Both the position numbers and the translations under genes were made by a program. The notes beneath the pieces are model-generated. The model had not been told where the DNA came from and searched no databases. It saw nothing but the letters and a program-made list of their open reading frames with translations. This document shows positions 8,899-16,976 of a DNA stretch of 64,000 bases, piece after piece; position 1 is the first letter of the stretch, and each line of letters opens with the position of its first letter. Source of the DNA: an uncultured Rhodospirillales bacterium (lineage in GTDB: Bacteria; Pseudomonadota; Alphaproteobacteria; CACIAM-22H2); NCBI GenBank assembly GCA_937926175.1, contig CALANV010000018.1, forward strand, positions 62,001 through 126,000, in the 5' to 3' direction.

Positions 8899-9179
8899 TA
8901 CGGTGATGTGAATGCGTGCGACCTATTCGGCCCGATCCCCCTTCCGGCTGTAGGTGCGCTCTTACTGATCGCCGGGGCTGATCTCGCCGTCTCAAAGCGG
9001 CTGTCGATGCTCGCCCCGCCTGCTGGCGCGCGATCGGGTTGACCGTAACCCTCGTCGTGTTCGTCGATCCGGCTGTCGCCCTTGCCTTTCGGATGGGCCC
9101 GGGAGACGGCATGCCACCCCATGAGGTGCTGCGCCAAAGCGCCGCGGCCGAGAGGCGGGGCCATAACGCTGATGCCTGA
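8899..9179 (+). pseudogene. Frameshifted C-terminal remnant of a molybdate/sulfate-type transporter
   Basis: One frame reads LFGPIPLPAVGALLLIAGAD-LAVSKRL up to about 9003. After a one-base shift near 9003-9006 the next frame continues DARPACWRAIGLTVTLVVFVDPAVALAFRMG and stops at 9177-9179. Together these look like the last membrane helices of a MOT1/SulP-like putative molybdate or sulfate permease. The N-terminal three quarters is absent and the reading frame is broken, so this is a relic. It sits in the accessory patch just before tRNA-Ala. The family match is from memory of this C-terminal pattern. Confidence 0.55.
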
Positions 9180-9315
9180 GCAGACAGGCGACCTATGCGC
9201 GGAATCGGCTAAACCGCCCTGTTCCCTCACGACGCCGGTGTCGCGCGCGAAACGTCGCCGTCGCGTGTCGCGACCGCTGGGCCAGTCCGGATAAGTTGCT
9301 TGATTGCGGCGGGAA

Positions 9316-9391
9316 TGGTGGAGCCGAGGGGAATCGAACCCCTGACCTCCTCATTGCGAACGAGGCGCTCTCCCATCTGAGCTACGGCCCC
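9316..9391 (-). tRNA. tRNA-Ala (anticodon CGC)
   Basis: Read on the minus strand, the acceptor GGGGCCG pairs with CGGCTCC and contains the G3:U70 wobble that identifies alanine tRNA. The D-arm is GCTCAGATGGGAGAGC. The anticodon arm CCTCG-TTCGCAA-TGAGG has anticodon CGC. The T-arm AGGGG-TTCGATT-CCCCT is perfect. The discriminator is A and the CCA end is encoded (9316-9318). It reads alanine codon GCG, which is frequent in this genome. Its 3' end faces the accessory patch. Confidence 0.97.
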
Positions 9392-9562
9392 GCCGGTGCG
9401 GTGGGGCGGAATATGGGTGGGGGCCGACGCGGAGTCAAGAACGAAGCGCGAAAAGGCGGCGGTTCCGGCGCCGGAACCCGCATCCGGCCAAAGCCTTGCG
9501 CCCGGTCCGAGCGGTCGTGTAGGGTCTCGGACGTCCGGCTGCCGGGAGCTGAATCGCCCTCC

Positions 9563-9841
9563 ATGTACGCGCTGATAAACCTGATCCTGACCGTCATTCA
9601 GCTCTACATCTACGTGTTGATCGCCTCGGCCATCTTCTCGTGGCTGATCGCGTTCAACGTGCTGAATACGCACAACCGCTTCGTGTACATGGTCAGCGAT
9701 TTTCTCTACCGGATAACCGAGCCGGCGCTGCGCCCGATCCGCCGCTTCGTGCCGCTTCTGGGCGGGGTCGACATCTCGCCGGTCGTGCTGATCCTGCTGC
9801 TGGTCTTCCTGCAGAACCTGATCATCGAAATCGCGATCTGA
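9563..9841 (+). CDS. YggT family integral membrane protein
   Basis: A 92-residue protein made of two hydrophobic segments (about 3-28 and 68-90) around a short polar part with the family signature FLYRITEPALRPIRRFVPLLGGVDISP. YggT proteins are small inner-membrane proteins of uncertain role, linked to osmotic shock and cell division in various bacteria. The ATG at 9563 follows a 170-base gap after tRNA-Ala. The stop lies 11 bases before the DUF167 start, so yggT, DUF167 and folD form one operon, a common arrangement in alphaproteobacteria. Confidence 0.93.
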   Translation: MYALINLILTVIQLYIYVLIASAIFSWLIAFNVLNTHNRFVYMVSDFLYRITEPALRPIRRFVPLLGGVDISPVVLILLLVFLQNLIIEIAI

Positions 9842-9852
9842 TCATCGCCCGC

Positions 9853-10179
9853 GTGAACCTGCCGATCGCCCCGACCACCGATGGCACGATCGTCACGATC
9901 AAGCTTACGCCGCGCGCGCGGCAGGCCGGGATCGAAGGGGTCGCCACGGAACCCGGCCCCGACGGCGACCGGCCGGTGCTGAAGGTGAAGGTGACGGCGC
10001 CGCCGGAGGACGGCAAGGCGAACGCCGCGCTGATCGCACTTCTCGCCAAGGCGTGGCGGCTGCCGAAGGGCGCGTTCGCCATCGTCTCGGGCGAGACGCA
10101 GCGCCTCAAGCGCGTGCACGTCCGGGCCGCGGCCGAGACGGTCGCCGAAGCGATCACAGGTGCATCGAGGAAGGCATGA
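9853..10179 (+). CDS. DUF167 (YggU-type) family protein
   Basis: About 108 residues from a GTG start. It shows the DUF167 core: IKLTPRARQAGIEGV, VLKVKVTAPPEDGKANAALI and a closing IVSGETQRLKRVHV. The family adopts a small alpha/beta fold and has no established function. It is regularly found downstream of yggT. Its last 4 bases overlap the folD ATG. The start is not certain: no ATG is available and ribosome-binding sequence is weak, consistent with translational coupling to yggT. Confidence 0.88.
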   Translation: MNLPIAPTTDGTIVTIKLTPRARQAGIEGVATEPGPDGDRPVLKVKVTAPPEDGKANAALIALLAKAWRLPKGAFAIVSGETQRLKRVHVRAAAETVAEAITGASRKA

Positions 10180-11066
10180 ACGATACGGCAACGAGCAGCA
10201 AGATCATCGACGGAAAGGCGTTCGCCCAGGGCCTTCTGGCGGCGTATGCCGCGGAGGTCGCGCAGCTGAAGGCGAAGCACGGCGTCACACCCGGACTTGC
10301 CGTCGTGCTGGTCGGCGACGACCCGGCGAGCCGGGTCTATGTCCGCAACAAGACGAACCAGACCGTCGCCGCCGGCATGCGCGACATCAAGCACGAGCTG
10401 CCCGCGACGACGACGACGCAGGAGCTGCTCGACCTGGTGGCGCGGCTCAATGCCGACCCGGAGGTCGACGGCATCCTGGTGCAGCTGCCGCTGCCGGCGC
10501 AGATCGATACGGCCGCGATCCTCGACGCCATCGACCCGGACAAGGACGTCGACGGCTTTCACGCGATGAACGCCGGCCGGCTGGCGATCGGCCGCGACGG
10601 CCTGGTGCCGTGTACGCCGCTCGGCTGCGAGATGCTGCTCAAGGACCGGCTGGGCGGCCGGCTCGCGGGCCTCAACGCCGTCGTGCTCGGCCGTTCCAAC
10701 ATCGTCGGCAAGCCGATGGCCCAGCTGCTGCTGCGCAACGACTGCACGGTCACGATCGCGCATTCGAAGACGCGCGACCTGCCGGCGATCTGCCGCAACG
10801 CCGACATCCTGGTCGCCGCCGTCGGCCGGCCGAAGATGGTGCGCGGCGACTGGATCAAGCCCGGCGCGATCGTCCTCGACGTCGGCATCAACCGCATCAC
10901 GGGGCCCGACGGCAAGGCACACCTCGTCGGCGACGTCGCCTTCGACGAGGCGATCCACGTCGCCGGCGCGATCACGCCCGTGCCCGGCGGCATCGGGCCG
11001 ATGACCATCGCCTGCCTCATCGGCAACACGCTGAAGGCGGCGAAGAAACGGCGCAAGCTCGGCTGA
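10176..11066 (+). CDS. folD: Bifunctional methylene-THF dehydrogenase / methenyl-THF cyclohydrolase FolD
   Basis: A 296-residue cytosolic enzyme that interconverts 5,10-methylene-, methenyl- and 10-formyl-tetrahydrofolate using NADP. The catalytic motif YVRNK is at residues 55-59 with the lysine at 59. VDGILVQLPLP and the signature PGGIGPMT near the C-terminus are both present, as is the nucleotide-binding segment VVLGRSNIVGKPMAQLL. The ATG at 10176 is preceded by GAGGAAGG and overlaps the DUF167 stop. Length is normal for the family. Confidence 0.97.
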   Translation: MNDTATSSKIIDGKAFAQGLLAAYAAEVAQLKAKHGVTPGLAVVLVGDDPASRVYVRNKTNQTVAAGMRDIKHELPATTTTQELLDLVARLNADPEVDGILVQLPLPAQIDTAAILDAIDPDKDVDGFHAMNAGRLAIGRDGLVPCTPLGCEMLLKDRLGGRLAGLNAVVLGRSNIVGKPMAQLLLRNDCTVTIAHSKTRDLPAICRNADILVAAVGRPKMVRGDWIKPGAIVLDVGINRITGPDGKAHLVGDVAFDEAIHVAGAITPVPGGIGPMTIACLIGNTLKAAKKRRKLG

Positions 11067-11115
11067 GGCGGCCGGCTGGCGCCGTCCGCGCCGCCGGATT
11101 AGGCTTCGTCGCCGG

Positions 11116-11532
11116 ATGAGCGACGCGCCGACGAGCCGACCCGTGCTGATCTTCGACGGCGTGTGCAGGCTTTGCGCCGCCGGGGTCCGGCTCGTCCTGT
11201 GCCACGACCGCAAGGGCGTCTTCGACTTCGCCTTCGCGCAGGGCGCCGTCGGCAGCGCCCTCAAGCGGCGCTTCGGCATGCCGCCCGCGCCGGAAACCGT
11301 GACCGTCGTCGACGGCGACCGCGTCTACGTCAAATCCGACGCCGCGCTGTACGTGGCGAGCCGCCTGCCGTTCCCGTGGCCGCTCCTGGGCGTGCTGCGC
11401 GTGCTGCCGCGGCGATGGCGCGACCGCCTCTACGACCTCGTCGCGCGCCACCGCTACGACTGGTTCGGGCGGCGCAACGCCTGCCTGCCGCCGCCGCCCG
11501 GGGCGGCGGCGCGATTCCTCGACAAGCCCTAG
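11116..11532 (+). CDS. DCC family thiol-disulfide oxidoreductase-like protein
   Basis: A 138-residue protein with the family signature FDGVCRLC at residues 13-20, giving the eponymous Asp-14, Cys-17 and Cys-20. The rest matches DCC proteins: ALYVASRLPFPWPLLGVLRV and, near the end, DRLYDLVARHRYDWFGRRNAC. The role is unknown; the CxxC suggests redox chemistry. It is 49 bases after folD and its stop overlaps the convergent tetR gene by 4 bases. Confidence 0.9.
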   Translation: MSDAPTSRPVLIFDGVCRLCAAGVRLVLCHDRKGVFDFAFAQGAVGSALKRRFGMPPAPETVTVVDGDRVYVKSDAALYVASRLPFPWPLLGVLRVLPRRWRDRLYDLVARHRYDWFGRRNACLPPPPGAAARFLDKP

Positions 11533-12203
11533 AAGGCCGGCCTTTCGGCCAGCATGCGCGCGAACAGACGGGTCACGCCGTCGACCAGGGCCGCGCGCGC
11601 CGTCACGTCCGTCTCGCGGAACTGATCCCCGATCAGCAGCGTCGCGAGACCATGCACGAGCGACCATGCCGCCACCAGCGCGGTCCGCTCGTCCGCCGCA
11701 TCGCGCGACAGGCCGCGGCGGCAGGCCGCGATCGCGGCACCAAGCTTCTCCTGGGCCGCGGTCGCAGCGGCGAACAGCGGGGGATGCGCCCGCCGGTCCG
11801 GAATTTCGGGCCCGAACATCAGACGGAAGACATGCGGATGGGCGAGCGCGAAATCGACGTAACCCCGGCCGAGCGCCCGCAGCCGCTCGACCGGCGCGTC
11901 CACGCCGGCTTCGGCCTCGGTCATGCGGCGCGCAAGCTCGGCAAAGCCGTCGGCGGCAAGTGCCGCGAGCAGCGCCTCCTTGTCGGCGAAGTGGCGATAG
12001 GGGGCCGTCTGCGACACGCCGGTCGCGCGCGCGACCTCGCGCAGGCTGAGCGCGGCCGGGCCGTCGGTCTCGAGCAGACGGGCCGCCGTCGCGAGAAGCG
12101 CCCGACGCAAGTCGCCGTGATGATAGGGCCGCCGCGCCCCCGCCGCCTTCCCCGGAGGGCCGGAAGGCGGGCGCGGTCGCCGGTTTCGTTGCGCACCCCT
12201 CAT
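11529..12203 (-). CDS. TetR/AcrR family transcriptional regulator
   Basis: The ATG at 12203 (224 residues) is preferred over upstream frames because the perfect operator palindrome overlaps it. The N-terminal helix-turn-helix is visible: YHHGDLRRALLATAARLLET, then SLREVARATGVSQTAPYRHF. The C-terminal ligand domain is of the WHG type (MFGPEI..., ALVAAWSLVHGLATLLIGD). The gene is divergent from nnrU with only about 65 bases between starts, so nnrU and itself are the likely targets. The inducer is unknown. Confidence 0.93.
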   Translation of the reverse strand: MRGAQRNRRPRPPSGPPGKAAGARRPYHHGDLRRALLATAARLLETDGPAALSLREVARATGVSQTAPYRHFADKEALLAALAADGFAELARRMTEAEAGVDAPVERLRALGRGYVDFALAHPHVFRLMFGPEIPDRRAHPPLFAAATAAQEKLGAAIAACRRGLSRDAADERTALVAAWSLVHGLATLLIGDQFRETDVTARAALVDGVTRLFARMLAERPAF

Positions 12204-12220
12204 GTTGACAGTGTCAACAT
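12202..12220. promoter_or_regulatory. TetR operator, perfect 9-1-9 palindrome
   Basis: ATGTTGACAGTGTCAACAT is a perfect inverted repeat around the central G at 12211. It covers the tetR start codon on one strand and the -35 hexamer of the nnrU promoter on the other. Its size is typical of TetR-family operators. The regulatory role is inferred from position. Confidence 0.8.
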
Positions 12221-12233
12221 AACGGCCTAACCT
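12205..12233 (+). promoter_or_regulatory. Candidate sigma-70 promoter of nnrU
   Basis: TTGACA at 12205-12210 is a perfect -35, followed by 17 bases and TAACCT at 12228-12233. The -35 lies inside the TetR palindrome, so repressor binding would block the polymerase. The nnrU ATG is 35 bases after the -10. Confidence 0.6.
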
Positions 12234-12268
12234 CATCCTGGCAAGTCGCCGCAAGCGTGGAGCCGATC

Positions 12269-12997
12269 ATGACCGGAAGCCTCTGGCACCTCGTCGCCGC
12301 CGCCGCCGTGTTCGTCGGCACCCATCTCGCGCTGGCGGCGCCCGGAACCCGCCGCGCGCTGGTCGCGCGCCTCGGCGAGGGGCCGTTCATCGGCCTCTAC
12401 TCGACGGTGGCCGCGCTTGCCCTGCTCTGGCTCGGCCTCGCCTACGGCGATGCGCCATACTGGCAGCTATGGCCGCAGGCAGCGTGGATGCGGCTCGTGC
12501 CGGCCGTCGTCATGCTGGTCGCGGCGTTCTTCCTGGTCTGCGGCCTGACGCAGCACAACCCGACCGCGGTCAACCGCGGCTTCGATCCCACGACACGCGA
12601 CCCGGCGCCGGGCGTGCTCAAGATCACGCGCCATCCCGTGATGTGGGCCATCGGCCTGTGGGCGCTCGCCCACATCGTGCCCAACGGCGATCTCGCCGCC
12701 CTGATCCTGTTCGGCAGCCTCGCCTTCCTCGCCCTGTTCGGCACGACGCAGATCGACGCGAAGCGACGCGACCGCGACCCGGAAGGCTTCGCGCGCTTCG
12801 CCGAGGTGACGTCCAACCTGCCCTTCGCCGCCCTGCTGACCGGCAAGACGCGGCAGTTCTGGCGGACGGCCTACGGCAAGGACCCGGCGAAATCGTTGTG
12901 GCGCGAGATCGGGCTGGCGCGCGTCGCCGGCGCGCTCGCGCTCTACGTCGCCTTCATTTACCTGCACCCGTGGATCGCGGGCGTGCCGCTGCGCTGA
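12269..12997 (+). CDS. NnrU family membrane protein
   Basis: A 242-residue integral membrane protein with about six hydrophobic segments. NnrU-type features are QHNPTAVNRGF, KITRHPVMWAIGLWALAHIV and the closing region ALALYVAFIYLHPWIAGVP. NnrU is a nitrite/nitric-oxide-reduction-associated membrane protein related to the methyltransferase-like isoprenylcysteine family; its reaction is not known. ATG 12269 is chosen because GGAG lies seven bases upstream; a GTG at 12257 is possible. No other denitrification gene is nearby. It is controlled most likely by the divergent TetR regulator. Confidence 0.9.
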   Translation: MTGSLWHLVAAAAVFVGTHLALAAPGTRRALVARLGEGPFIGLYSTVAALALLWLGLAYGDAPYWQLWPQAAWMRLVPAVVMLVAAFFLVCGLTQHNPTAVNRGFDPTTRDPAPGVLKITRHPVMWAIGLWALAHIVPNGDLAALILFGSLAFLALFGTTQIDAKRRDRDPEGFARFAEVTSNLPFAALLTGKTRQFWRTAYGKDPAKSLWREIGLARVAGALALYVAFIYLHPWIAGVPLR

Positions 12998-13018
12998 GAC
13001 CTCGAAGCGGACTGAAAC

Positions 13019-13726
13019 TCAATTGCGCCGGGATCCATCCGGCGGCCGGACATCGAACAGGCGGGCGACCGCCCGGCGGCCGGACGGCGTGAGCATGACG
13101 GCGCGCGTGCCGGCAATGCGCGCGACCCAGCCCCGCGCGAAGCAGGTGTCGAGCAGTGCCGCCCCGAGCGCGCCGCCGAGATGGGGACGACGCTCGGTCC
13201 AGTCGAGACACTGGCGGGCGAAGGCGCGGCGCTGGCGCTTGACGGCGGCGAGATCGATGCCGAGACCGGCGAGGAACCGCACGCCTGCCGGCGTCACGCG
13301 GAAATCCTCCGCGACCGGTTCGAGACAGCGCCGCCGGACCAGCGCCTCGGTGAGGGCCACGCCGAGCTCGCCCGCGAGGTGGTCGTAGCAGGTGCGCGCC
13401 CGGCGTATCGCATCGTCGCCGCGGGCCGGCAGCCGTTTGGGCCACGGCATGTCAGCCGCGACGCGCGCGATCGCCTCGATCAGCTCGGCCACGGCCGGCC
13501 CGGCCAGACGGTAGTAGCGATGCCGGCCCTGGCGCGCGACGGCGAGGAGACCGGCCGCGGTCAGCTTCCTCAGATGTTCGCTCGCCGTCGCCGGCGAAAC
13601 ACCCGCCGCACAGGCAAGCTCGCTCGCCGTCAGCGCGCGGCCGTCCATCAGCGCGACCAGCACGTTCGAGCGCGCCGGATCACCGATGAGCGCCGCCACC
13701 TCGGCGATGTCGGGGCCTGATTTCAT
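13019..13726 (-). CDS. ArsR-type winged-helix transcriptional regulator
   Basis: A 235-residue protein with an N-terminal ArsR-like winged helix (about 5-90): IGDPARSNVLVALMDGRALT, ELACAAGVSPATASEHLRKL and the wing RQGRHRYYRLAG. The C-terminal half (WPKRLPARGDDAIRRARTCYDHLAGELG...) matches the longer ArsR regulators whose tail is also winged-helix-like. No metal-binding cysteine cluster is evident. The gene is divergent from a DUF1127 gene, with start codons about 25-80 bases apart, so that gene is the probable target. Confidence 0.88.
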   Translation of the reverse strand: MKSGPDIAEVAALIGDPARSNVLVALMDGRALTASELACAAGVSPATASEHLRKLTAAGLLAVARQGRHRYYRLAGPAVAELIEAIARVAADMPWPKRLPARGDDAIRRARTCYDHLAGELGVALTEALVRRRCLEPVAEDFRVTPAGVRFLAGLGIDLAAVKRQRRAFARQCLDWTERRPHLGGALGAALLDTCFARGWVARIAGTRAVMLTPSGRRAVARLFDVRPPDGSRRN

Positions 13727-13750
13727 ATTTCTATCGTAACCGAAACATGG

Positions 13751-14056
13751 ATGCAGGGACAGTCCCTACAATCCGCGTCCATGAAACGGACGCCCCGAAC
13801 GACGGCAATGCCCGTGCGAAACGATCTTCCCTGTTCCCCGTCACTGACGGCCGCGGACGCGGGCCGCATCGCGATTCCCGGTCCACGGCGATGGCGCGAA
13901 TGGCTCGGCACCGCCTGGCGCGCGTGGCGCTGGATGCTCGTGCGCCGACGCACGCGCCGCGCCCTCGTCATGCTCGACGACAGGCTGCTGCGCGACGTCG
14001 GCCTGACGCGCAACGAGGCCCGGCGCGAGGCCGACAAGCCGATGTGGTGGCCCTGA
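13751..14056 (+). CDS. DUF1127 family small protein (copy A)
   Basis: The frame gives 101 residues from 13751; ATGs at 13781 and 13808 would give 91 or 82 and are equally possible. The C-terminal 50 residues are the DUF1127 domain: a basic Trp/Arg-rich helix (AWRAWRWMLVRRRTRRAL) followed by LDDRLLRDVGLTRNEARREA. DUF1127 proteins are small and arginine-rich; in some alphaproteobacteria they bind RNA and affect sRNA turnover or stress responses. It is head-to-head with the ArsR-type regulator. Two more DUF1127 genes occur in this window with the same arrangement relative to a regulator. Confidence 0.85.
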   Translation: MQGQSLQSASMKRTPRTTAMPVRNDLPCSPSLTAADAGRIAIPGPRRWREWLGTAWRAWRWMLVRRRTRRALVMLDDRLLRDVGLTRNEARREADKPMWWP

Positions 14057-14109
14057 AGGGCGCGCGAACGTCAGCCGGCGGTGTGCAAACCTCCGGTGCC
14101 GCGGGGTGC

Positions 14110-15336
14110 CTAGTTCTGCAACCGCTTGCGGAGCCTGAGGCGCAGCGCGTTGAGCTTGATGAAGCCTTCGGCGTCGTGCTGGTTGTAGGCGCCCTGGTCG
14201 GCCTCGAACGTGACGTGCGCGAGGCTGTAGAGCGAGCGCGGCGACTTGCGCCCGACGACGCGCACATGGCCCTTGTAGCACTTGAGCCGCACCGTGCCGG
14301 TCACGTTCTCCTGGCTCTTGTCGATCGCGGCCTGCAGCATCTCGCGTTCCGGCGAATACCAGAAGCCGTTGTAGACCAGCTCCGCATAGCGCGGCGCCAG
14401 CTCGTCCTTGAGATGCTGGGCGCCGCGGTCGAGCGTGAGGCTCTCGATGCCGCGATGGGCCCAGTAGAGGATGGTGCCGCCCGGCGTCTCGTACACGCCG
14501 CGCGACTTCATGCCGACGAAACGGTTCTCGACCAGATCGACGCGGCCGATGCCGTGCCGGCCGCCGATCTCGTTCAGCCGGGCGAGCAGCTTCGCAGGCG
14601 ACAGCCGTTCGCCGTCGACCGCGACCGGATCGCCCTTCTCGAACTCGATCTCGACATATTGCGGTTCGTCCGGCGCCTTCTCGGGTGCCACGGTGCGCGA
14701 ATAGACGTACTCGCCCGGCTCTTCCCACGGGTCCTCGAGCACCTTGCCCTCGGCCGAGATGTGCAGCAGGTTCGCGTCCGTCGAGAACGGCGCCTCGCCG
14801 CGCTTGTCCTTGGCGATCGGAATCTGATGCTTCTCGGCGTAGTCGAGCAGCTTGGTGCGGCTGTCGAGATCCCATTCGCGCCACGGCGCGATGACGCGGA
14901 TGTCGGGATTGAGCGCGTAGTAGGTCAGCTCGAACCGGACCTGATCGTTGCCCTTGCCGGTGGCGCCGTGGGCGACGGCATCGGCCCCCGTCTCGCGCGC
15001 GATCTCGATCTGCCGCTTGGCGATGAGCGGCCGCGCGATCGACGTGCCCAGGAGATACACGCCCTCGTAGAGCGCGTTCGCCCGGAACATCGGGAACACG
15101 AAATCGCGGACGAACTCCTCGCGCAGGTCCTCGATATAGATCTGCTTCACGCCCAGCATGCGCGCCTTCTCGCGCGCGGGCTCGAGTTCCTCGCCCTGGC
15201 CGATATCGGCGGTGAAGGTCACGACCTCGCAGCCATACGTCTCCTGGAGCCACTTGAGAATGACGGAGGTATCGAGGCCGCCGGAATAGGCGAGCACGAC
15301 TTTCTTGACGTTCTTTGGAGCGTTCGCGCCGGGCAT
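14110..15336 (-). CDS. argG: Argininosuccinate synthase
   Basis: A 408-residue cytosolic enzyme joining citrulline and aspartate with ATP in arginine biosynthesis. The PP-loop AYSGGLDTS lies at residues 16-24. Further family signatures are visible: GATGKGNDQVRFEL, YVYSRTVAPEKAPDEP and GRHGIGRVD. The ATG at 15336 was chosen because the conserved N-terminus MPGANAPKNVKKVVLAYSGG begins there; the longer frame upstream lacks family similarity. Length is normal. It is transcribed alone. Confidence 0.97.
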   Translation of the reverse strand: MPGANAPKNVKKVVLAYSGGLDTSVILKWLQETYGCEVVTFTADIGQGEELEPAREKARMLGVKQIYIEDLREEFVRDFVFPMFRANALYEGVYLLGTSIARPLIAKRQIEIARETGADAVAHGATGKGNDQVRFELTYYALNPDIRVIAPWREWDLDSRTKLLDYAEKHQIPIAKDKRGEAPFSTDANLLHISAEGKVLEDPWEEPGEYVYSRTVAPEKAPDEPQYVEIEFEKGDPVAVDGERLSPAKLLARLNEIGGRHGIGRVDLVENRFVGMKSRGVYETPGGTILYWAHRGIESLTLDRGAQHLKDELAPRYAELVYNGFWYSPEREMLQAAIDKSQENVTGTVRLKCYKGHVRVVGRKSPRSLYSLAHVTFEADQGAYNQHDAEGFIKLNALRLRLRKRLQN

Positions 15337-15487
15337 GGAAGTTCCTGAAGGGAGGGTCGAAAACGCGCGCGAGTATAGGGATAAAGAGGCCTGCTGCAAG
15401 CGCGGCTCAGCCATTCCCGTTCGCCCGTTGTGGCCGGGGCGGGCCCTCGACTAAGCTCGACCCGTCATCACAGGACAGGATCCGCCG

Positions 15488-16180
15488 ATGATCGACCTTT
15501 ACGCCTGGCCGACGCCGAACGCCTTCAAGGTCTCCATCATGCTCGAGGAGACGGGGACGCCCTACCGCGTGTTTCCGGTCGACATCACCAAGGGCGACCA
15601 GTTCAAGGCCGACTTCCTGAAGATGAACCCGAACAACAAGATGCCGGTCATCGTCGACAGCGACGGGCCGGACGGCCAGCCGATCACCATCTTCGAGTCG
15701 GGGGCGATCCTCCTCTACCTCGCGGAGAAGACCGGCCGCTTCATCCCGCGCGACGTCCGCGGCCGCTATGCCGTGACGCAGTGGCTGATGTTCCAGATGG
15801 CCAGCATCGGCCCGATGCTCGGGCAGGTCCATCACTTCCGCGTCTACGCGCCGGAACCGATTCCCTATGCGATCGAGCGCTATACCAACGAGGCACGGCG
15901 CCTCTACAACGTGCTCGACCGGCGCCTCGGCGAGGTGGACTATCTCGCCGGCGACTACTCGATCGCCGACATGGCGGTGTTCCCGTGGATCCGGCCGTAC
16001 AAGCGGCAGGGGCTGGACATCAACGATTTCCCCAACCTCAAGCGGTGGTTCGAGGCGATCGACGCGCGCCCGGCCGTACAGCGGGGCCTCGGCCTGCTCG
16101 CCGACCGCCGGCGCGAGGGGCCGATCGACGACAAGGCGCGCGAGGTTCTGTTCGGCGCCACGCAATACGCCAAGCGCTGA
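15488..16180 (+). CDS. Glutathione S-transferase family protein
   Basis: A 230-residue cytosolic GST with a thioredoxin-fold N-terminal domain (1-85) and an all-helical C-terminal domain. The N-terminus MIDLYAWPTPNAFKVSIML and the glutathione-binding NKMPVIVD...IFESGAILLYLAEK region resemble YfcG/YghU-type (Nu class) proteins, which show disulfide-bond oxidoreductase rather than classical transferase activity. The sequence FPWIRPYKRQGLDINDFPNL in the C-domain fits that group. No operon partner; the TauE-type permease follows 39 bases later. Confidence 0.92.
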   Translation: MIDLYAWPTPNAFKVSIMLEETGTPYRVFPVDITKGDQFKADFLKMNPNNKMPVIVDSDGPDGQPITIFESGAILLYLAEKTGRFIPRDVRGRYAVTQWLMFQMASIGPMLGQVHHFRVYAPEPIPYAIERYTNEARRLYNVLDRRLGEVDYLAGDYSIADMAVFPWIRPYKRQGLDINDFPNLKRWFEAIDARPAVQRGLGLLADRRREGPIDDKAREVLFGATQYAKR

Positions 16181-16219
16181 GCGGGTCGTACGGTCCGTCG
16201 CGGCAGCAGGGTCCCCACG

Positions 16220-16963
16220 ATGCCCGAGCCGGGAACGGCGCTGTACGCTTCGTTGTGCCTGTTCCTGGGCGGCCTGCTGAAGGGCGTGGTCGGCCTCGGC
16301 CTGCCGCTGGTGGCGCTGCCGCTGCTCACGCTCAAACTGCCGCTCGCGACCTGCGTGACCGCGCTGATCCTGCCGGTCTTCGCGACCAACATCACCCAGG
16401 CCTTCCAGCGCGGTCAGTTCGCCGCCACGGTGCGGCGCTTCTGGCCGACCCTCGTCGTCCTGATCGCCTGCATCATCGTGTCCACGAACGGCCTCGTCCT
16501 GATCGACGAGGACGTCCTCTACGCCATCATCGGCGTCGCACTGCTGACGCTTACGGTCGCGACGCGCCTGCAGCCCAGGCTGCACGTGCCGCCGGCCCAT
16601 GAACGCTGGGTCGGTCCCGTCGCGGGCGCCGTCGGCGGCGTGCTCGGCGGCATTTCATCGGTCTACGGTCCGCCGGTGATGCTCTTCCTCGCCGCGCTGC
16701 GGCTGCCGAAGCACGAGTTCGTCGCCACCATCTCGCTCTTCTTCCTGGCCGGTCATGTGGCGCTGTCGATCGGCGTTGCCAGCTTCGGCATCGCGTCCGT
16801 CGACGATTTCGTGCTGTCGGCGACCGCCGTGCTTCCGACGCTCGCCGGCCTGTGGCTCGGCCAGCGCGTCCAGGTGCGTCTCGACGAACGGCGTTTCCGC
16901 CTGACGCTCGATGCCGTCTACGTCGCGACCGGGGCGAGCTTCCTGCTGCGGGCGCTCGCCTGA
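16220..16963 (+). CDS. TauE/SafE family sulfite/organosulfonate exporter-like permease
   Basis: A 247-residue membrane protein with about eight hydrophobic segments in two similar halves. The first half has LFLGGLLKGVVGLGLPLVAL and the second GAVGGVLGGISSVYGPPVML, the paired glycine-rich repeats of the TauE family (DUF81). Such proteins export sulfite, sulfoacetate or other small anions; the substrate is not determined. It directly follows the GST gene and may be cotranscribed with it. Confidence 0.9.
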   Translation: MPEPGTALYASLCLFLGGLLKGVVGLGLPLVALPLLTLKLPLATCVTALILPVFATNITQAFQRGQFAATVRRFWPTLVVLIACIIVSTNGLVLIDEDVLYAIIGVALLTLTVATRLQPRLHVPPAHERWVGPVAGAVGGVLGGISSVYGPPVMLFLAALRLPKHEFVATISLFFLAGHVALSIGVASFGIASVDDFVLSATAVLPTLAGLWLGQRVQVRLDERRFRLTLDAVYVATGASFLLRALA

Positions 16964-16976
16964 GGACGGATCCGAC

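Noticed and set aside
8898..9230. Minus-strand 110-residue frame
   Set aside because: The opposite strand gives a recognisable transporter remnant; this frame has no similarity and random composition.
9822..11279. Long minus-strand frame across DUF167, folD and the DCC gene
   Set aside because: Covers three confidently identified plus-strand genes; no protein family visible.
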